Assembly: GCA_019312985.1 (NCBI GenBank)
Contig: JAFDCC010000017.1
Span: 1 to 19,823, forward strand
Direction: 5' to 3'
Origin: Deltaproteobacteria bacterium
Lineage (GTDB): Bacteria > Desulfobacterota > Desulfobulbia > Desulfobulbales > BM004
Length of the DNA stretch: 19,823 nt
This document shows positions 6,154 to 14,082 of the stretch, piece by piece. Made by a program: the position numbers and the translations under genes. The notes under the pieces are model-generated. The model was not told the DNA's origin. It saw only the letters and a list, made by a program, of their open reading frames with translations, and did no database searches. Within the stretch, counting starts at the first letter, position 1; every line of letters starts with the position of its first letter.

Positions 6154-7125
6154 CTATTGGCCGGAGCCCTTGATAACGCCCGACTCCAGGAGGTCGGCAA
6201 AGTAGGCCGCCGTCTTTTCCAGGCCCTGCCGCAGGGGAACTTTCGGTTCCCAGCCGAGTTTTTCCCGGGCCAGGGTGATGTCGGGCTGCCGCTGCCGCGG
6301 GTCATCCTCCGGCAGGGGCTCGAACTTGATGGCAGACTGCGAGTTGGTGACATCCCTGACCTGCTCTGCCAGCTCCAGCATGGTAAATTCCACCGGGTTG
6401 CCGAGGTTGACCGGCCCGGTGAATTCGTCGCTGCTTCCCATCAAACGCAGGAAGCCCTCGATGAGGTCATCGACGTAGCAGAAGGAGCGGGACTGGGTGC
6501 CGTCGCCGTAAACGGTCAGCGGCCTGTTCTGCAGGGCCTGGAGGATGAAGTTTGACACGACGCGGCCGTCAAAGGGGTGCATGTTCGGGCCGTAGGTGTT
6601 GAAAATCCGGCACACCTTGATCCGCAGCCGGTGCTGCCGCAGGTAGTCAAAGAAGAGGGTCTCGGCGCAGCGCTTGCCCTCGTCGTAGCAGGAGCGCGGC
6701 CCGATGGGGTTTACCGAGCCGCGGTAGGTCTCCGGCTGCGGGTGCACCTCCGGGTCGCCATACACCTCGGAGGTGGAGGCCTGAAAGATTTTCGCCTTGA
6801 CCCGCTTGGCCAGGCCCAGCATGTTGATGGCGCCGTGGACGTTGACCTTCGTCGTCTGCACCGGGTCGTTCTGGTAGTGAATCGGCGAGGCGGGGCAGGC
6901 GAGGTTGTAGATCTCGTCCACCTCGAGATAGAGGGGAAAGGTGATGTCGTGCCGCAGGAACTCGAAGCTGTGGTTATCCAGCAGGGCGTCGATGTTCCGC
7001 TTGGTGCCGGTGTAAAGGTTGTCGACACAGATCACCTCGTTGCCCTCTTCAATGAGCCGTTCGCAGAGGTGCGAGCCGAGGAACCCTGCCCCGCCCGTCA
7101 CCAGTATCCGTTTTGCCAGGTGCAT
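6154..7125 (-). CDS. UDP-glucuronate decarboxylase-like NAD-dependent epimerase/dehydratase
   Basis: A 323-aa extended short-chain dehydrogenase. The NAD-binding GGAGFLGSH is at residues 11-19, and the active-site TSE (118-120) and YxxxK (Tyr147, Lys151) are present. Segments such as [12 protein letters not shown], the [11 protein letters not shown] stretch and [10 protein letters not shown] closely match UDP-xylose synthases (UXS), which convert UDP-glucuronate to UDP-xylose for surface polysaccharide. I placed the start at the ATG at 7125, which follows AAGGGG and begins [12 protein letters not shown]. An in-frame upstream ATG would add 32 unlikely residues overlapping the end of cmk. It is the last gene of the minus-strand run, 40 bp after cmk. 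dTDP-glucose dehydratase activity is less likely but related. Confidence 0.9.
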   Translation of the reverse strand: MHLAKRILVTGGAGFLGSHLCERLIEEGNEVICVDNLYTGTKRNIDALLDNHSFEFLRHDITFPLYLEVDEIYNLACPASPIHYQNDPVQTTKVNVHGAINMLGLAKRVKAKIFQASTSEVYGDPEVHPQPETYRGSVNPIGPRSCYDEGKRCAETLFFDYLRQHRLRIKVCRIFNTYGPNMHPFDGRVVSNFILQALQNRPLTVYGDGTQSRSFCYVDDLIEGFLRLMGSSDEFTGPVNLGNPVEFTMLELAEQVRDVTNSQSAIKFEPLPEDDPRQRQPDITLAREKLGWEPKVPLRQGLEKTAAYFADLLESGVIKGSGQ

Positions 7126-7165
7126 GTTTTTCCCCTTCTGAATTAAATGGTTTTGTTTTTTCGCT

Positions 7166-7861
7166 TCAGCGGCCTTGTTTCCCGTCAATGCATTGCAACA
7201 TAAACGCGACCACCTCTTCAATCGTCATGCTCGAGGAGTCGATGACAACGGCATCGGCTGCCGGCTTCAGAGGCGCCAGCGACCGGCTGCTGTCAGCCTT
7301 GTCCCGCTTTTCTATCTGGCGCAACAGCTCATCATACTCAACCCGCACGCCATTTGCCGAAAGCTGCGCCTGGCGGCGGCGCGCCCTCTCCGCCGGGCTG
7401 GCGTCCAGGAAGAACTTGAACCTAGCCTGCGGCAGGACCACGGTGCCCATGTCGCGGCCCTCGGCGACAATGGCCCCGCCGGCGGCCAGGGAGCGCTGCA
7501 TCTCGGTGAGCTTTTGCCGCACCTGCGGCTCTGCCGAGACGCGGGAGGCCGCCATGGCCATTTCCGGCGACCTGATCGCCTCGCTGACATCCTCGCCGGC
7601 CAGAAAGGCCCTGGTCTCCTCGCCTTCGGCGCCCGGAGCCAGGTGCATCTCGATGGTTTCCAGCAGCCGCGCCAGTTTCTCCCCGGCCCCCGCCGCATCC
7701 AGGTCAAGGCCGGCCCGCGCTACCTGCAGTCCCACGACCCGGTACATGGCACCGGTATCAAGATAGGTATAGTGCAGCCTCGCGGCGAGCAGCTTGCTGA
7801 TGGTGCTCTTTCCCGCGCCGGAGGGGCCGTCTATCGTGACTATGTTTTGCTTCTCAGCCAT
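7166..7861 (-). CDS. cmk: Cytidylate kinase
   Basis: A 231-aa (d)CMP kinase that makes CDP and dCDP from CMP and dCMP with ATP. The P-loop GPSGAGKST is at residues 12-20, followed by LDTGAMYR, the [10 protein letters not shown] motif and the DxxxRxxAPLKPA-type lid, all diagnostic for bacterial Cmk. The chosen ATG overlaps the end of hisC by 8 bases (ATGGCTGA), indicating translational coupling. A start 13 codons further up would intrude further into hisC with no benefit. Housekeeping gene; length is normal. Confidence 0.96.
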   Translation of the reverse strand: MAEKQNIVTIDGPSGAGKSTISKLLAARLHYTYLDTGAMYRVVGLQVARAGLDLDAAGAGEKLARLLETIEMHLAPGAEGEETRAFLAGEDVSEAIRSPEMAMAASRVSAEPQVRQKLTEMQRSLAAGGAIVAEGRDMGTVVLPQARFKFFLDASPAERARRRQAQLSANGVRVEYDELLRQIEKRDKADSSRSLAPLKPAADAVVIDSSSMTIEEVVAFMLQCIDGKQGR

Positions 7862-8960
7862 AGCCGAGTTCTTGCAGGCTTTTTGCCAGGGCCGCCACAA
7901 AGCGGCGGTTTTCCGCAGTCCGCCCGACGGTGATCCGGATGTAGTCCGGGTAGCCGTACGCCTGCATGGGCCTGACGATCACCCCCTGCTGCAGCATGTG
8001 CTGGTAGAGCTTTCTGCCGTCGCCCCCGACGTCGATCAGAAAAAAGTTGGTGTTGGTTTCCATGGGCCGGCAGCCGAGCTTTGCCACCTCGCGGCTGAGC
8101 CACTCGATGCCAGCGCGGCTTTTTTCCAGCGTCATCCGGTAGTGCTCTTCATCGGCCAGGGCGGCAAGACCGCCCACCTGGGCCAGGGAGTTGACGTTGA
8201 AGGGCTGCCGCACCCGGTCGAGGTAGTCGGCCATCTCGGCATCCATGATACCGTACCCCAGCCGCAGGCCGGAAAGGCCGTAAGCCTTGGAAAAGGTGCG
8301 CAGGGCCGCCAGGGGTCTGCCGCCTCTGATATAAGCCATGACGTCGATGCGTTTGCCCGGGTCTGTGAAATCGACGTAGGCCTCGTCCAGGACAACGATG
8401 ACATCTTCTGGCAGCTGCGCCATGAAGGCGGCAAAGTCGTCCCGGTCGATCACGGTGCCGGTGGGATTGTTGGGGTTGTCGAGAAAAATCAGCCTGGTGC
8501 CGGCCGAGACCGCGGCCAGGATTTCTTCAAGGTCGTGGTGCATGCTCTCCGTAAGCGGCACCACCCTGGTGCTCCCTCCCTGGACCTGCACCAGCTTCTG
8601 GTACATCAGAAAGGTCGGCTGGCTGGTGACCACCTCGCCGCCGGGCTGGAGGAAGGCGGCAATCAGCAGGCCGATGATCTCGTTGGAGCCGTTGCCGAAG
8701 ACCAGCTCAGCGGGCCTGACGTCCAGTGTTGCCGCCAGCCTTTCCCGCAGGTAGTGACAGCTGCCGTCCGGGTAGCGGTGCAGCCCCGGCAGGGCGTTCC
8801 GGACTGCCTCCACCGCTTTGGGAGAAGGGCCCCAGGCATTTTCATTGGAGGCGAGCTTGATGGAACCGCTGATGCCGTACTCCCGCTCCAGCTCCTCGAT
8901 GGGCTTGCCGGGCGGATAGGGGACCAGGCTGCTGATGTGTGGCGCGACCTTGAGTTTCAC
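7854..8960 (-). CDS. hisC: Histidinol-phosphate aminotransferase
   Basis: A 368-aa PLP-dependent fold-type I aminotransferase that converts imidazole acetol phosphate and glutamate to histidinol phosphate in histidine biosynthesis. PLP contacts are visible: Asn163 in DNPNNPTG, Asp192 in LDEAYVDF, and the Schiff-base Lys225 in TFSKAYGLSGLRLGYG. The N-terminal LASNENAWGPSP segment is characteristic of HisC. The start is GTG at 8960, preceded by AAGGAG at 5 bases; the ATG one base earlier runs straight into TGA. No other his genes are adjacent. Related enzymes acting on aromatic amino acids cannot be fully excluded. It lies between gatA (30-bp gap) and cmk (8-bp overlap). Confidence 0.93.
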   Translation of the reverse strand: MKLKVAPHISSLVPYPPGKPIEELEREYGISGSIKLASNENAWGPSPKAVEAVRNALPGLHRYPDGSCHYLRERLAATLDVRPAELVFGNGSNEIIGLLIAAFLQPGGEVVTSQPTFLMYQKLVQVQGGSTRVVPLTESMHHDLEEILAAVSAGTRLIFLDNPNNPTGTVIDRDDFAAFMAQLPEDVIVVLDEAYVDFTDPGKRIDVMAYIRGGRPLAALRTFSKAYGLSGLRLGYGIMDAEMADYLDRVRQPFNVNSLAQVGGLAALADEEHYRMTLEKSRAGIEWLSREVAKLGCRPMETNTNFFLIDVGGDGRKLYQHMLQQGVIVRPMQAYGYPDYIRITVGRTAENRRFVAALAKSLQELGYG

Positions 8961-8990
8961 ATGGGCTCCTTGGCGACGGGTTTGTCTGGA

Positions 8991-10451
8991 TTAAAGGTTT
9001 GCCGGCCGCAGCCGGGAAATGTCGAGGCGCTGCTCAAGGTTATAGGCGGCCCGAAAAAGCTTCTCTTCATTGAAATGGGCCGCCTGGAGCTGCAGGCCGA
9101 TGGGCAGGCCCGCGCCGCTGAAACCGCACGGCACGGAAATGGCGGGGATGCCGGTCAGGTTGGCGGAAATGGTAAGGATATCAGAGAGGTAGACACTCAA
9201 CGGATCATCAACCTTCGCTGCCAGCTTCCAGGCCGGTGTCGGCGTTACGGGCGATGCCAGGAGATCACAGGCCGCAAAAGCCCTTTTGAAATCTTCGGTG
9301 ATCAGGGTGCGCACCTGCGACGCCTTTTTGTAGTAGGCGTCATAATATCCGGACGACAGGGCGTAGGTGCCGATCAGGATGCGCCGTTTCACCTCGGGCC
9401 CGAAGCCGGCGGAGCGGCTGTCCCTGTACATGTCAAGCAGGGTGTCCGCCGAGGTGTCCCGCAGGCCGTACCTGACCCCGTCATAGCGCGCCAGGTTGGA
9501 GCTCGCTTCCGCTGGGGCGACAAGGTAGTAGACGGCGACACAGTAGTCGGTGTGGGGCAGCGAGACCTCGACGATTTCGGCGCCGGCCTCCCGGAGGTGC
9601 CTTATCCCCCCCATGACCGCCTTTTCAACCTCCGGGTCAAGGCCCTCGATAAAGTACTCCTTCGGGATGCCGACCTTCATGCCGCCAAGGCCGTCCTGCA
9701 GGGAGCGGCAAAAGTCGGGAACCTCCCGTTCCACCGAGGTGGAGTCCCGCGGGTCATGGCCGCTGATGGCGTTCATCACCAGGGCACAGTCGGTTACATC
9801 CTTTGTCAGGGGACCCGCCTGATCCAGGGAAGAGGCAAATGCCACGAGGCCGTAGCGGGACACCCTGCCGTAGGTCGGCTTCAGGCCGACAACGCCGCAG
9901 TGGGAGGCGGGCTGCCGGATGGACCCCCCGGTATCGGTGCCCAGGGAAGCAATGCACTCGTCAGCAGCGACCGAGGCGGCCGAGCCGCCGCTGGAACCGC
10001 CGCAGATATAGGCCGTATTCCAGGGATTGTGCGGCGGACCGAAGGCGCAGTTTTCCGAGGTCGACCCCATGGCGAACTCGTCCATCGACACCTTGCCGAG
10101 CAGCACCGCGCCTGCCTGCTTAAGTTTGACGATGGCCGTGGCGTCGTAGGGCGGCACAAAATTTTCAAGAATGCGGGAGCCGCAGGTGGTCCGTAAACCG
10201 TCGGTACAGAGCACGTCCTTTATGGAAAAGGGAATGCCGCAGAGCGGGCCGCCGCTTCCGGCCCCGAGTTTTTTATCCGCCGCCGCCGCCTGCTGCAGCG
10301 CCCCTTCGGGGTCAAGGGTGATATAGGCGCGGACCCGGTCCTCCACCGCTGCGATCCGGTCAAGCACTGCCCTGGTCAGCTCTACCGCAGACACGTGCCG
10401 CCCGGCAAGCATTGCCTGCAGCTCATGTATTGTCAGTCCATATAGTGCCAT
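8991..10451 (-). CDS. gatA: Asp-tRNA(Asn)/Glu-tRNA(Gln) amidotransferase subunit A
   Basis: The 486-aa amidase subunit of GatCAB, which releases ammonia from glutamine and passes it to GatB for conversion of misacylated Glu-tRNA(Gln) or Asp-tRNA(Asn). The amidase-signature triad is complete: Lys78 in SIKDVLC, Ser153 in [10 protein letters not shown] and Ser177 in DTGGSIRQP, offset by one from the Staphylococcus numbering (79, 154, 178). The [17 protein letters not shown] and [12 protein letters not shown] segments are typical. AGAAGGGA precedes the ATG. It follows gatC by 72 bp. gatB is not in the window and must lie elsewhere. Confidence 0.97.
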   Translation of the reverse strand: MALYGLTIHELQAMLAGRHVSAVELTRAVLDRIAAVEDRVRAYITLDPEGALQQAAAADKKLGAGSGGPLCGIPFSIKDVLCTDGLRTTCGSRILENFVPPYDATAIVKLKQAGAVLLGKVSMDEFAMGSTSENCAFGPPHNPWNTAYICGGSSGGSAASVAADECIASLGTDTGGSIRQPASHCGVVGLKPTYGRVSRYGLVAFASSLDQAGPLTKDVTDCALVMNAISGHDPRDSTSVEREVPDFCRSLQDGLGGMKVGIPKEYFIEGLDPEVEKAVMGGIRHLREAGAEIVEVSLPHTDYCVAVYYLVAPAEASSNLARYDGVRYGLRDTSADTLLDMYRDSRSAGFGPEVKRRILIGTYALSSGYYDAYYKKASQVRTLITEDFKRAFAACDLLASPVTPTPAWKLAAKVDDPLSVYLSDILTISANLTGIPAISVPCGFSGAGLPIGLQLQAAHFNEEKLFRAAYNLEQRLDISRLRPANL

Positions 10452-10523
10452 TGTCCCTTCTCTCTTTTTTTCAGACCGGACCGGCGCCTTACCGCTGCCC
10501 CATTGAACCGGCCGCTGTCCTCT

Positions 10524-10808
10524 TTATATGACCCGCGGCACCACGAAGGACTCGCCGTTCTGCCGGGGCGCATTGGCCAGGGTTTTTTCCCGCGGCAGAG
10601 ACGCCCTGACCTCGTCCTCCCGAAAGGCGTTGACAATGGATATGGCATGGGTGGTCGGCGCCACGCCGGCGGTATCGAGCTCGTTCAGCTTGGCAACGTA
10701 GGAGAGTATCTCCTCCAGATGCCTGGCCATTGCCTCGCCCTCCTCCCGCGTCATGCTCAAGCGGGCCAGGCCGGCGACGTGAGAAATTTCTGCCGGTGTA
10801 ATCTTCAT
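10524..10808 (-). CDS. gatC: Asp-tRNA(Asn)/Glu-tRNA(Gln) amidotransferase subunit C
   Basis: The 94-aa small GatCAB subunit that wraps around the GatA-GatB interface and stabilises the complex. The typical opening (MKITPAEISHVAGLARLSM), the central helix with HLEEILSYVAKLNELDT and the late LREDEV-like and PR-rich tail are all present. GAGGA lies 7 bases before the ATG. It lies immediately upstream of gatA and 57 bp downstream of the deacetylase-like gene. Confidence 0.96.
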   Translation of the reverse strand: MKITPAEISHVAGLARLSMTREEGEAMARHLEEILSYVAKLNELDTAGVAPTTHAISIVNAFREDEVRASLPREKTLANAPRQNGESFVVPRVI

Positions 10809-10865
10809 GGTATATCCTCGTGCGGGTCAGTCGTTATCCGTGGGCTGCAAAAGAAGAAGGTATAT

Positions 10866-11921
10866 TTACAGGCTCCAGTATCTTTTTGCAATATCTCTCA
10901 CCTGGGCGACAACCGGAACGTTCCGTTCGGCGGTCGCAATTGCCTTAAGCGTTGCCGCGTCGACCTTGCCCGGACATGCGGGATCGCCGCTCAGCTCGGC
11001 CAGAACGGCAAGGACGCCGTCCCGCAGCCCCCGCAGGTTGTAACCGCCCTCCAGGGCGACGAGGAGCCGGCCGCCGCACACTTCCCCGGCCAGGTCGACG
11101 AGTTGTTTTGCCATACAGGCGAATCCCTGCTCCGTGACCGCCATGGTGCCGAGGGGGTCGTTGAAGTAGGTGTCAAAACCGGCGGAAATAATGATGAAGT
11201 CCGGCCGGTACTCTCTTGTTACCGGCACGATCACTTCCTTTACTATCGTGGCAAAGGCCCGGTCGTCCTGCCCCCCGGAAAGGGGGACATTGACGGTGAA
11301 GCCCTCGCCCTCGCCGGAACCGACCTCTTCAAGGCCGCCCGAGCCGGGATAGTAGGGGTAGGCATGGGTTGAGAGGTAGAGGACCTGGTTCGAGGTGTAA
11401 AAGCTGTGCTGCGTCCCGTTGCCGTGGTGCAGATCCCAGTCGAAGATGGCAACCCGCTCGAGGCCGAGGTGCTCGAGGCCGTAACGCGCCCCCACCGCAA
11501 CATTGTTGAAGAGGCAGAAACCCATGGCCCGGTCCGCTTCCGCATGGTGGCCCGGGGGCCGCACCAGCGCAAAGCCGTTGTCGGCCCGGCCTTCGACGAT
11601 CATCTCCATGCCGCTGATAATGGCCCCGGCCGCCAGGCAGGCCGCATCGTAAGACTGGGCCGAGGTCTGCGTATCGGGGTCGAGGCTGCTGAAGGTTTTT
11701 CCGGCTGTGCCGGCCACCCGCATAACATGCTCCTTGGTGTGGTTGAGCTCGAGGGTAGTCTCTGAGGCCGGCGCAAAATCGGGGTAAAGGAAAAGCCCGC
11801 TCATGGGTTCCTTGCCGAGCTGCTCGTAGATTACCCGCAGCCGGTCCGGCGACTCCACGTGGTTGAAGTCGGGGATGTGCTCCAGGAAAAGGTCGTTTTT
11901 CAGTATGGCCGTTCTGCGCAT
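10866..11921 (-). CDS. Histone deacetylase family hydrolase (AcuC/HDAC-like)
   Basis: A 351-aa zinc hydrolase of the arginase/deacetylase fold. The active site is complete: His125-His126 in RPPGHHAE, zinc ligands Asp163 and His165 in DWDLHHGNG, and Asp250 in SAGFD. Bacterial members remove acetyl groups from lysines (as AcuC does on acetyl-CoA synthetase) or from acetylpolyamines. The N-terminal HVESPDRL segment matches the AcuC/HDAC branch. GGAG lies upstream of the ATG. It sits in the minus-strand run between the folate gene (16-bp gap) and gatC (57-bp gap). No acetyltransferase or acetyl-CoA synthetase is nearby, so the substrate remains open. Confidence 0.92.
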   Translation of the reverse strand: MRRTAILKNDLFLEHIPDFNHVESPDRLRVIYEQLGKEPMSGLFLYPDFAPASETTLELNHTKEHVMRVAGTAGKTFSSLDPDTQTSAQSYDAACLAAGAIISGMEMIVEGRADNGFALVRPPGHHAEADRAMGFCLFNNVAVGARYGLEHLGLERVAIFDWDLHHGNGTQHSFYTSNQVLYLSTHAYPYYPGSGGLEEVGSGEGEGFTVNVPLSGGQDDRAFATIVKEVIVPVTREYRPDFIIISAGFDTYFNDPLGTMAVTEQGFACMAKQLVDLAGEVCGGRLLVALEGGYNLRGLRDGVLAVLAELSGDPACPGKVDAATLKAIATAERNVPVVAQVRDIAKRYWSL

Positions 11922-11937
11922 TGCAAGTCTCCTGTTT

Positions 11938-12522
11938 TCAGGCTCTGGTGTTGACGATTCTTTCTTCCGTTATCAGGATGTCCAGGGGCTGGTCATGGGG
12001 CTGCACCGGCACCCTTTCCACCAGCTGCATCTCAAAGGCAAGCCCGACGCGCTTTGCCCGGGGGGCATCGTAAACCAGGAACCGGTCGTAATACCCGCCG
12101 CCATAGCCGAGACGCCCCCCCCTTACATCAAAAACGCTCCCCGGAATAACGGCTGCATCTATTTCCCGGGCATCAACCCGGAGGGACTTCCGCGGATCAG
12201 GCTCCGGAATGCCGTAATAACCGGGCGCAAGGTCTTTTTCCGGGTCTTTTATCAGCAGCGGCACCATGGCGTTTTCCGGGGCATTGACGAGCGGCACCGC
12301 GACGCGCTTGCCCCGGGCAAGGCACTGGCGGATCAGCTCCACTGTTTCCAGTTCGGATCGAAAATTCACATAGATAAACAGGGTCGACCAGTGCTGCAGC
12401 TCCGGCAGCTGCCAGAAATTTTTCACGGCCAGGCGGCTCTTGGCGCGCCTGGCCCCGGCTGCCATCCGGTCCCGCGCCCCGAGTATTTTTTTTCTCAGTC
12501 TCTCCCTCTCGTCATCCTTCAT
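11938..12522 (-). CDS. ygfA: 5-formyltetrahydrofolate cyclo-ligase
   Basis: A 194-aa enzyme (MTHFS/YgfA family) that converts 5-formyltetrahydrofolate to 5,10-methenyltetrahydrofolate with ATP. The signature GGRLGYGGGYYDRF is at residues 135-148. The N-terminal basic stretch with RLRKK and the Y-V-NFRSELET segment (51-60) bind phosphate and folate in the family. GAGGAGAG lies directly upstream of the ATG. As the first gene of the seven-gene minus-strand run, its upstream region should hold the operon promoter, but I see no clear -35/-10 pair there. Length is normal. Confidence 0.94.
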   Translation of the reverse strand: MKDDERERLRKKILGARDRMAAGARRAKSRLAVKNFWQLPELQHWSTLFIYVNFRSELETVELIRQCLARGKRVAVPLVNAPENAMVPLLIKDPEKDLAPGYYGIPEPDPRKSLRVDAREIDAAVIPGSVFDVRGGRLGYGGGYYDRFLVYDAPRAKRVGLAFEMQLVERVPVQPHDQPLDILITEERIVNTRA

Positions 12523-12606
12523 TTTCTCTCCTCAGCGTTTTATCAATAAAAAAGAGCATTTTTCCCCTTCATTCCGCAAGAAAAAAACCCTGCATTTCTG
12601 GCGGGC

Positions 12607-12636
12607 TTGACAAATTTCGCTTCCGAATGTGATATT
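12607..12636 (+). promoter_or_regulatory. Sigma-70-type promoter of the TusA/DsrE-like operon
   Basis: A perfect -35 TTGACA (12607-12612) with an 18-bp spacer to GATATT (12631-12636, 4 of 6 matches to the -10 consensus). Transcription would start near 12643, leaving a leader of about 175 bases before the TusA-like start codon. That leader holds a hairpin with arms ATTTTGG/CCAAAAT (12694-12700/12711-12717). The promoter lies in the divergent region shared with the minus-strand housekeeping run. Confidence 0.6.
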
Positions 12637-12817
12637 AAATGAATTATGGCTCATTTTTTGTGGGTTTTCTTTTTTGTTTGTGGTAACAAGTCAATTTTGG
12701 TCGTATTGGCCCAAAATACCATTATCGGCATTGTAGAGTTAACTGCGTGTCTGCTCTCAGAAAAACATGCTTTCATCTTTCGTGCTTCCGGGCGGAAAGA
12801 GAGCTTCTGGCCGGCTC

Positions 12818-13078
12818 ATGAACAAAGAAACCCGGGATTTAGCTGCCATTAAGGCTGACAGGGTGCTGGATGCAAAAGGGCTGGAATGCCCCATGCCCCT
12901 GCTGAAAGCCAAAAAAATTATTGCTGCCCTGGAAAAAGGCCAGATCCTTGAAATCATCGGCACAGATGAGGTTTCCAAGGTTGATCTGCCCGGCTGGTGT
13001 GAACACGCCGGACACATTTACCTTGGCGCAAGGGATGAAGCCGGGCATTTCAGGTTTTATATCAAAAAAGGCACATAA
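12818..13078 (+). CDS. TusA/SirA-like sulfur carrier protein
   Basis: An 86-aa protein of the TusA family, small carriers that hold sulfur as a persulfide on a conserved cysteine and pass it to partners such as DsrE/TusD. The family core is clear: DAKGLECPMPLLKAKK with Cys24 in the CPxP motif, followed by an alternating beta-alpha pattern. A second Cys61 sits in a GWCEHAGH segment and could participate in transfer. I placed the start at the ATG at 12818; an in-frame ATG at 12767 would add 17 residues, and neither has a good Shine-Dalgarno sequence. It is first in a four-gene operon with DsrE-like proteins, which supports a sulfur-relay role over a tRNA-thiolation-only role. Confidence 0.87.
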   Translation: MNKETRDLAAIKADRVLDAKGLECPMPLLKAKKIIAALEKGQILEIIGTDEVSKVDLPGWCEHAGHIYLGARDEAGHFRFYIKKGT

Positions 13079-13147
13079 GCCCATAATACTAACTGTTGCG
13101 CCCCCGCGGTTCGCGGCGGCGTGACACAATTTTTTTAGGAGGTAAAC

Positions 13148-13462
13148 ATGGCAAATCTAGGTATTTTTGTAACGAACCCCAATAACATGGCGCATGTCAT
13201 GGGAGTTACAAGGTCGGCCAAGGCAAAAGGGGCAACCGTCAAGGTGTTTTTCACCTGGAAGGGAACGCTGCTGGCAAAGGATCCCCAGTTCTCCGAACTG
13301 TGCAAAATTGCCGATGAAGTCGCTATCTGTGCGGACAGCTATAAAAAGATGGGCTATGACCCCGAAAATGACATTCCCGAAGGCCTGACCGCCAAGGAAA
13401 TGTCAACCCAGGCCAAGCACGGATATATCATTGATGACTGCGAAAAATATTTAACCCTGTAA
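13148..13462 (+). CDS. DsrE/TusD-like sulfurtransferase subunit
   Basis: A 104-aa protein with the DsrE-like fold pattern: a hydrophobic first strand (GIFVTN), a helix, strand VKVFFTW, and then the segment VAICADSYKKMGY. Cys61 there aligns in position with the active cysteine of DsrE/TusD (hydrophobic strand, Cys, helix). Extra cysteines are Cys52 and Cys98. DsrE-family proteins accept persulfide sulfur from TusA. A very strong AGGAGGT lies upstream of the ATG. It is second in the operon, 69 bp after the TusA-like gene. The exact subfamily is uncertain; it could act in oxidative or disproportionating sulfur metabolism or in delivery of sulfur to biosynthesis. Confidence 0.78.
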   Translation: MANLGIFVTNPNNMAHVMGVTRSAKAKGATVKVFFTWKGTLLAKDPQFSELCKIADEVAICADSYKKMGYDPENDIPEGLTAKEMSTQAKHGYIIDDCEKYLTL

Positions 13463-13472
13463 GGAGAAAGCC

Positions 13473-13778
13473 ATGCCCAAAAAAGTAATGTTTCTGCTCG
13501 ACAAGAGCGACGATGAAAAAAACACCCTGGACGCCCTTCGGTCGACCCTCGGCCTTTCCGTTGCCAACCACTATTCCTATGCAGTCGTCATGAATCATAC
13601 CCTGGCCAAATTTGATGACTACAACGCCGAAAATGTCGAGTGGATCCGCGACATGGAGGGGGAGGCCTATACAACGGAGCAGGCCAATGCCGACATCAAC
13701 GGCCTGACACCTGTCACCCTGGAAGAGGTGGGACAGAAACTGAGGGATATGGACGTGATCGTACCATACGGCAATTAA
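13473..13778 (+). CDS. DsrF/TusC-like protein lacking cysteine
   Basis: A 101-aa protein starting with a beta strand (KKVMFLLD), then a long helix, strand YSYAVVMNHTLAKFDDYN and a final strand DVIVPYGN, matching the small alpha/beta sandwich of DsrE/F-type subunits. It contains no cysteine at all, so it cannot carry sulfur itself and would be a structural partner, as DsrF/TusC subunits are in DsrEFH/TusBCD. AAGGAG lies before the ATG, and only 10 bp separate it from the DsrE-like gene. The family call is from fold pattern and position; I cannot name a precise family. Confidence 0.65.
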   Translation: MPKKVMFLLDKSDDEKNTLDALRSTLGLSVANHYSYAVVMNHTLAKFDDYNAENVEWIRDMEGEAYTTEQANADINGLTPVTLEEVGQKLRDMDVIVPYGN

Positions 13779-13810
13779 AGATTCCTGCCACACTTGAAGG
13801 AGATAACACG

Positions 13811-13984
13811 ATGAAAATTTTGCATGTATACCGCTCGGCGCCTTCTGAAACCACAAATAAACTGGTTGAGATCGTCTCTGAAGGCAGAGAAACAGACAGC
13901 TTTGATCTTGCTGCCGGCAACCCCGATTATGATGCACTGGTAGACAAAGTTTTTGAAGCAGACCAGACCATCTGCTGGTGGTAA
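13811..13984 (+). CDS. 57-aa DsrH/TusB-like protein ending Ile-Cys-Trp-Trp
   Basis: A 57-aa product (start MKILHVYRSAP, end ICWW) with AAGGAG 7 bases upstream of the ATG and 32 bp after the previous gene. One strand (KILHVY), one helix (TNKLVEIVSEG), a strand and an acidic helix (DYDALVDKVFEAD) lead to a last strand with Cys55. DsrH/TusB proteins are about 95 aa and also end near a conserved Trp, so this could be a shortened third subunit with a C-terminal cysteine. This is inferred from position and the terminal Trp. The gene ends 26 bp before a strong terminator, which supports its reality. The protein is otherwise unrecognised. Confidence 0.7.
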   Translation: MKILHVYRSAPSETTNKLVEIVSEGRETDSFDLAAGNPDYDALVDKVFEADQTICWW

Positions 13985-14009
13985 GGTTTTTCCAACAAGG
14001 CACGGTATG

Positions 14010-14039
14010 AAAAGAGGCCCCGCCATGGAGGCCTCTTTT
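14010..14039 (+). terminator. Intrinsic terminator of the TusA/DsrE-like operon
   Basis: Perfect 10-base arms AAAAGAGGCC/GGCCTCTTTT with a 10-base loop, 26 bases after the last gene; the T-run closes the stem. The A-rich left side makes it usable from the minus direction too, but no minus-strand gene ends here. Confidence 0.85.
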
Positions 14040-14082
14040 CACTTTGCCCCCGCCGCCCCATGAGCCAGGACCAGGACCCTCA

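Noticed and set aside
7126..7221. 32-residue N-terminal extension of the nucleotide-sugar enzyme
   Set aside because: It overlaps the end of cmk, and the downstream ATG has a ribosome binding site and gives the standard family N-terminus.
7794..10196. 800-codon open frame on the plus strand
   Set aside because: It lies antisense to hisC and gatA, which have full catalytic motifs. Long antisense frames are expected from the strong GC bias at third codon positions.
12523..12645. 6S RNA next to the folate cyclo-ligase gene
   Set aside because: In many bacteria 6S RNA precedes this gene, but the gap is too short and shows no long imperfect stem with a central bubble.
12646..12852. 68-codon frame after the operon promoter
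   Set aside because: It overlaps the TusA-like start in another frame and has no ribosome binding site or family.
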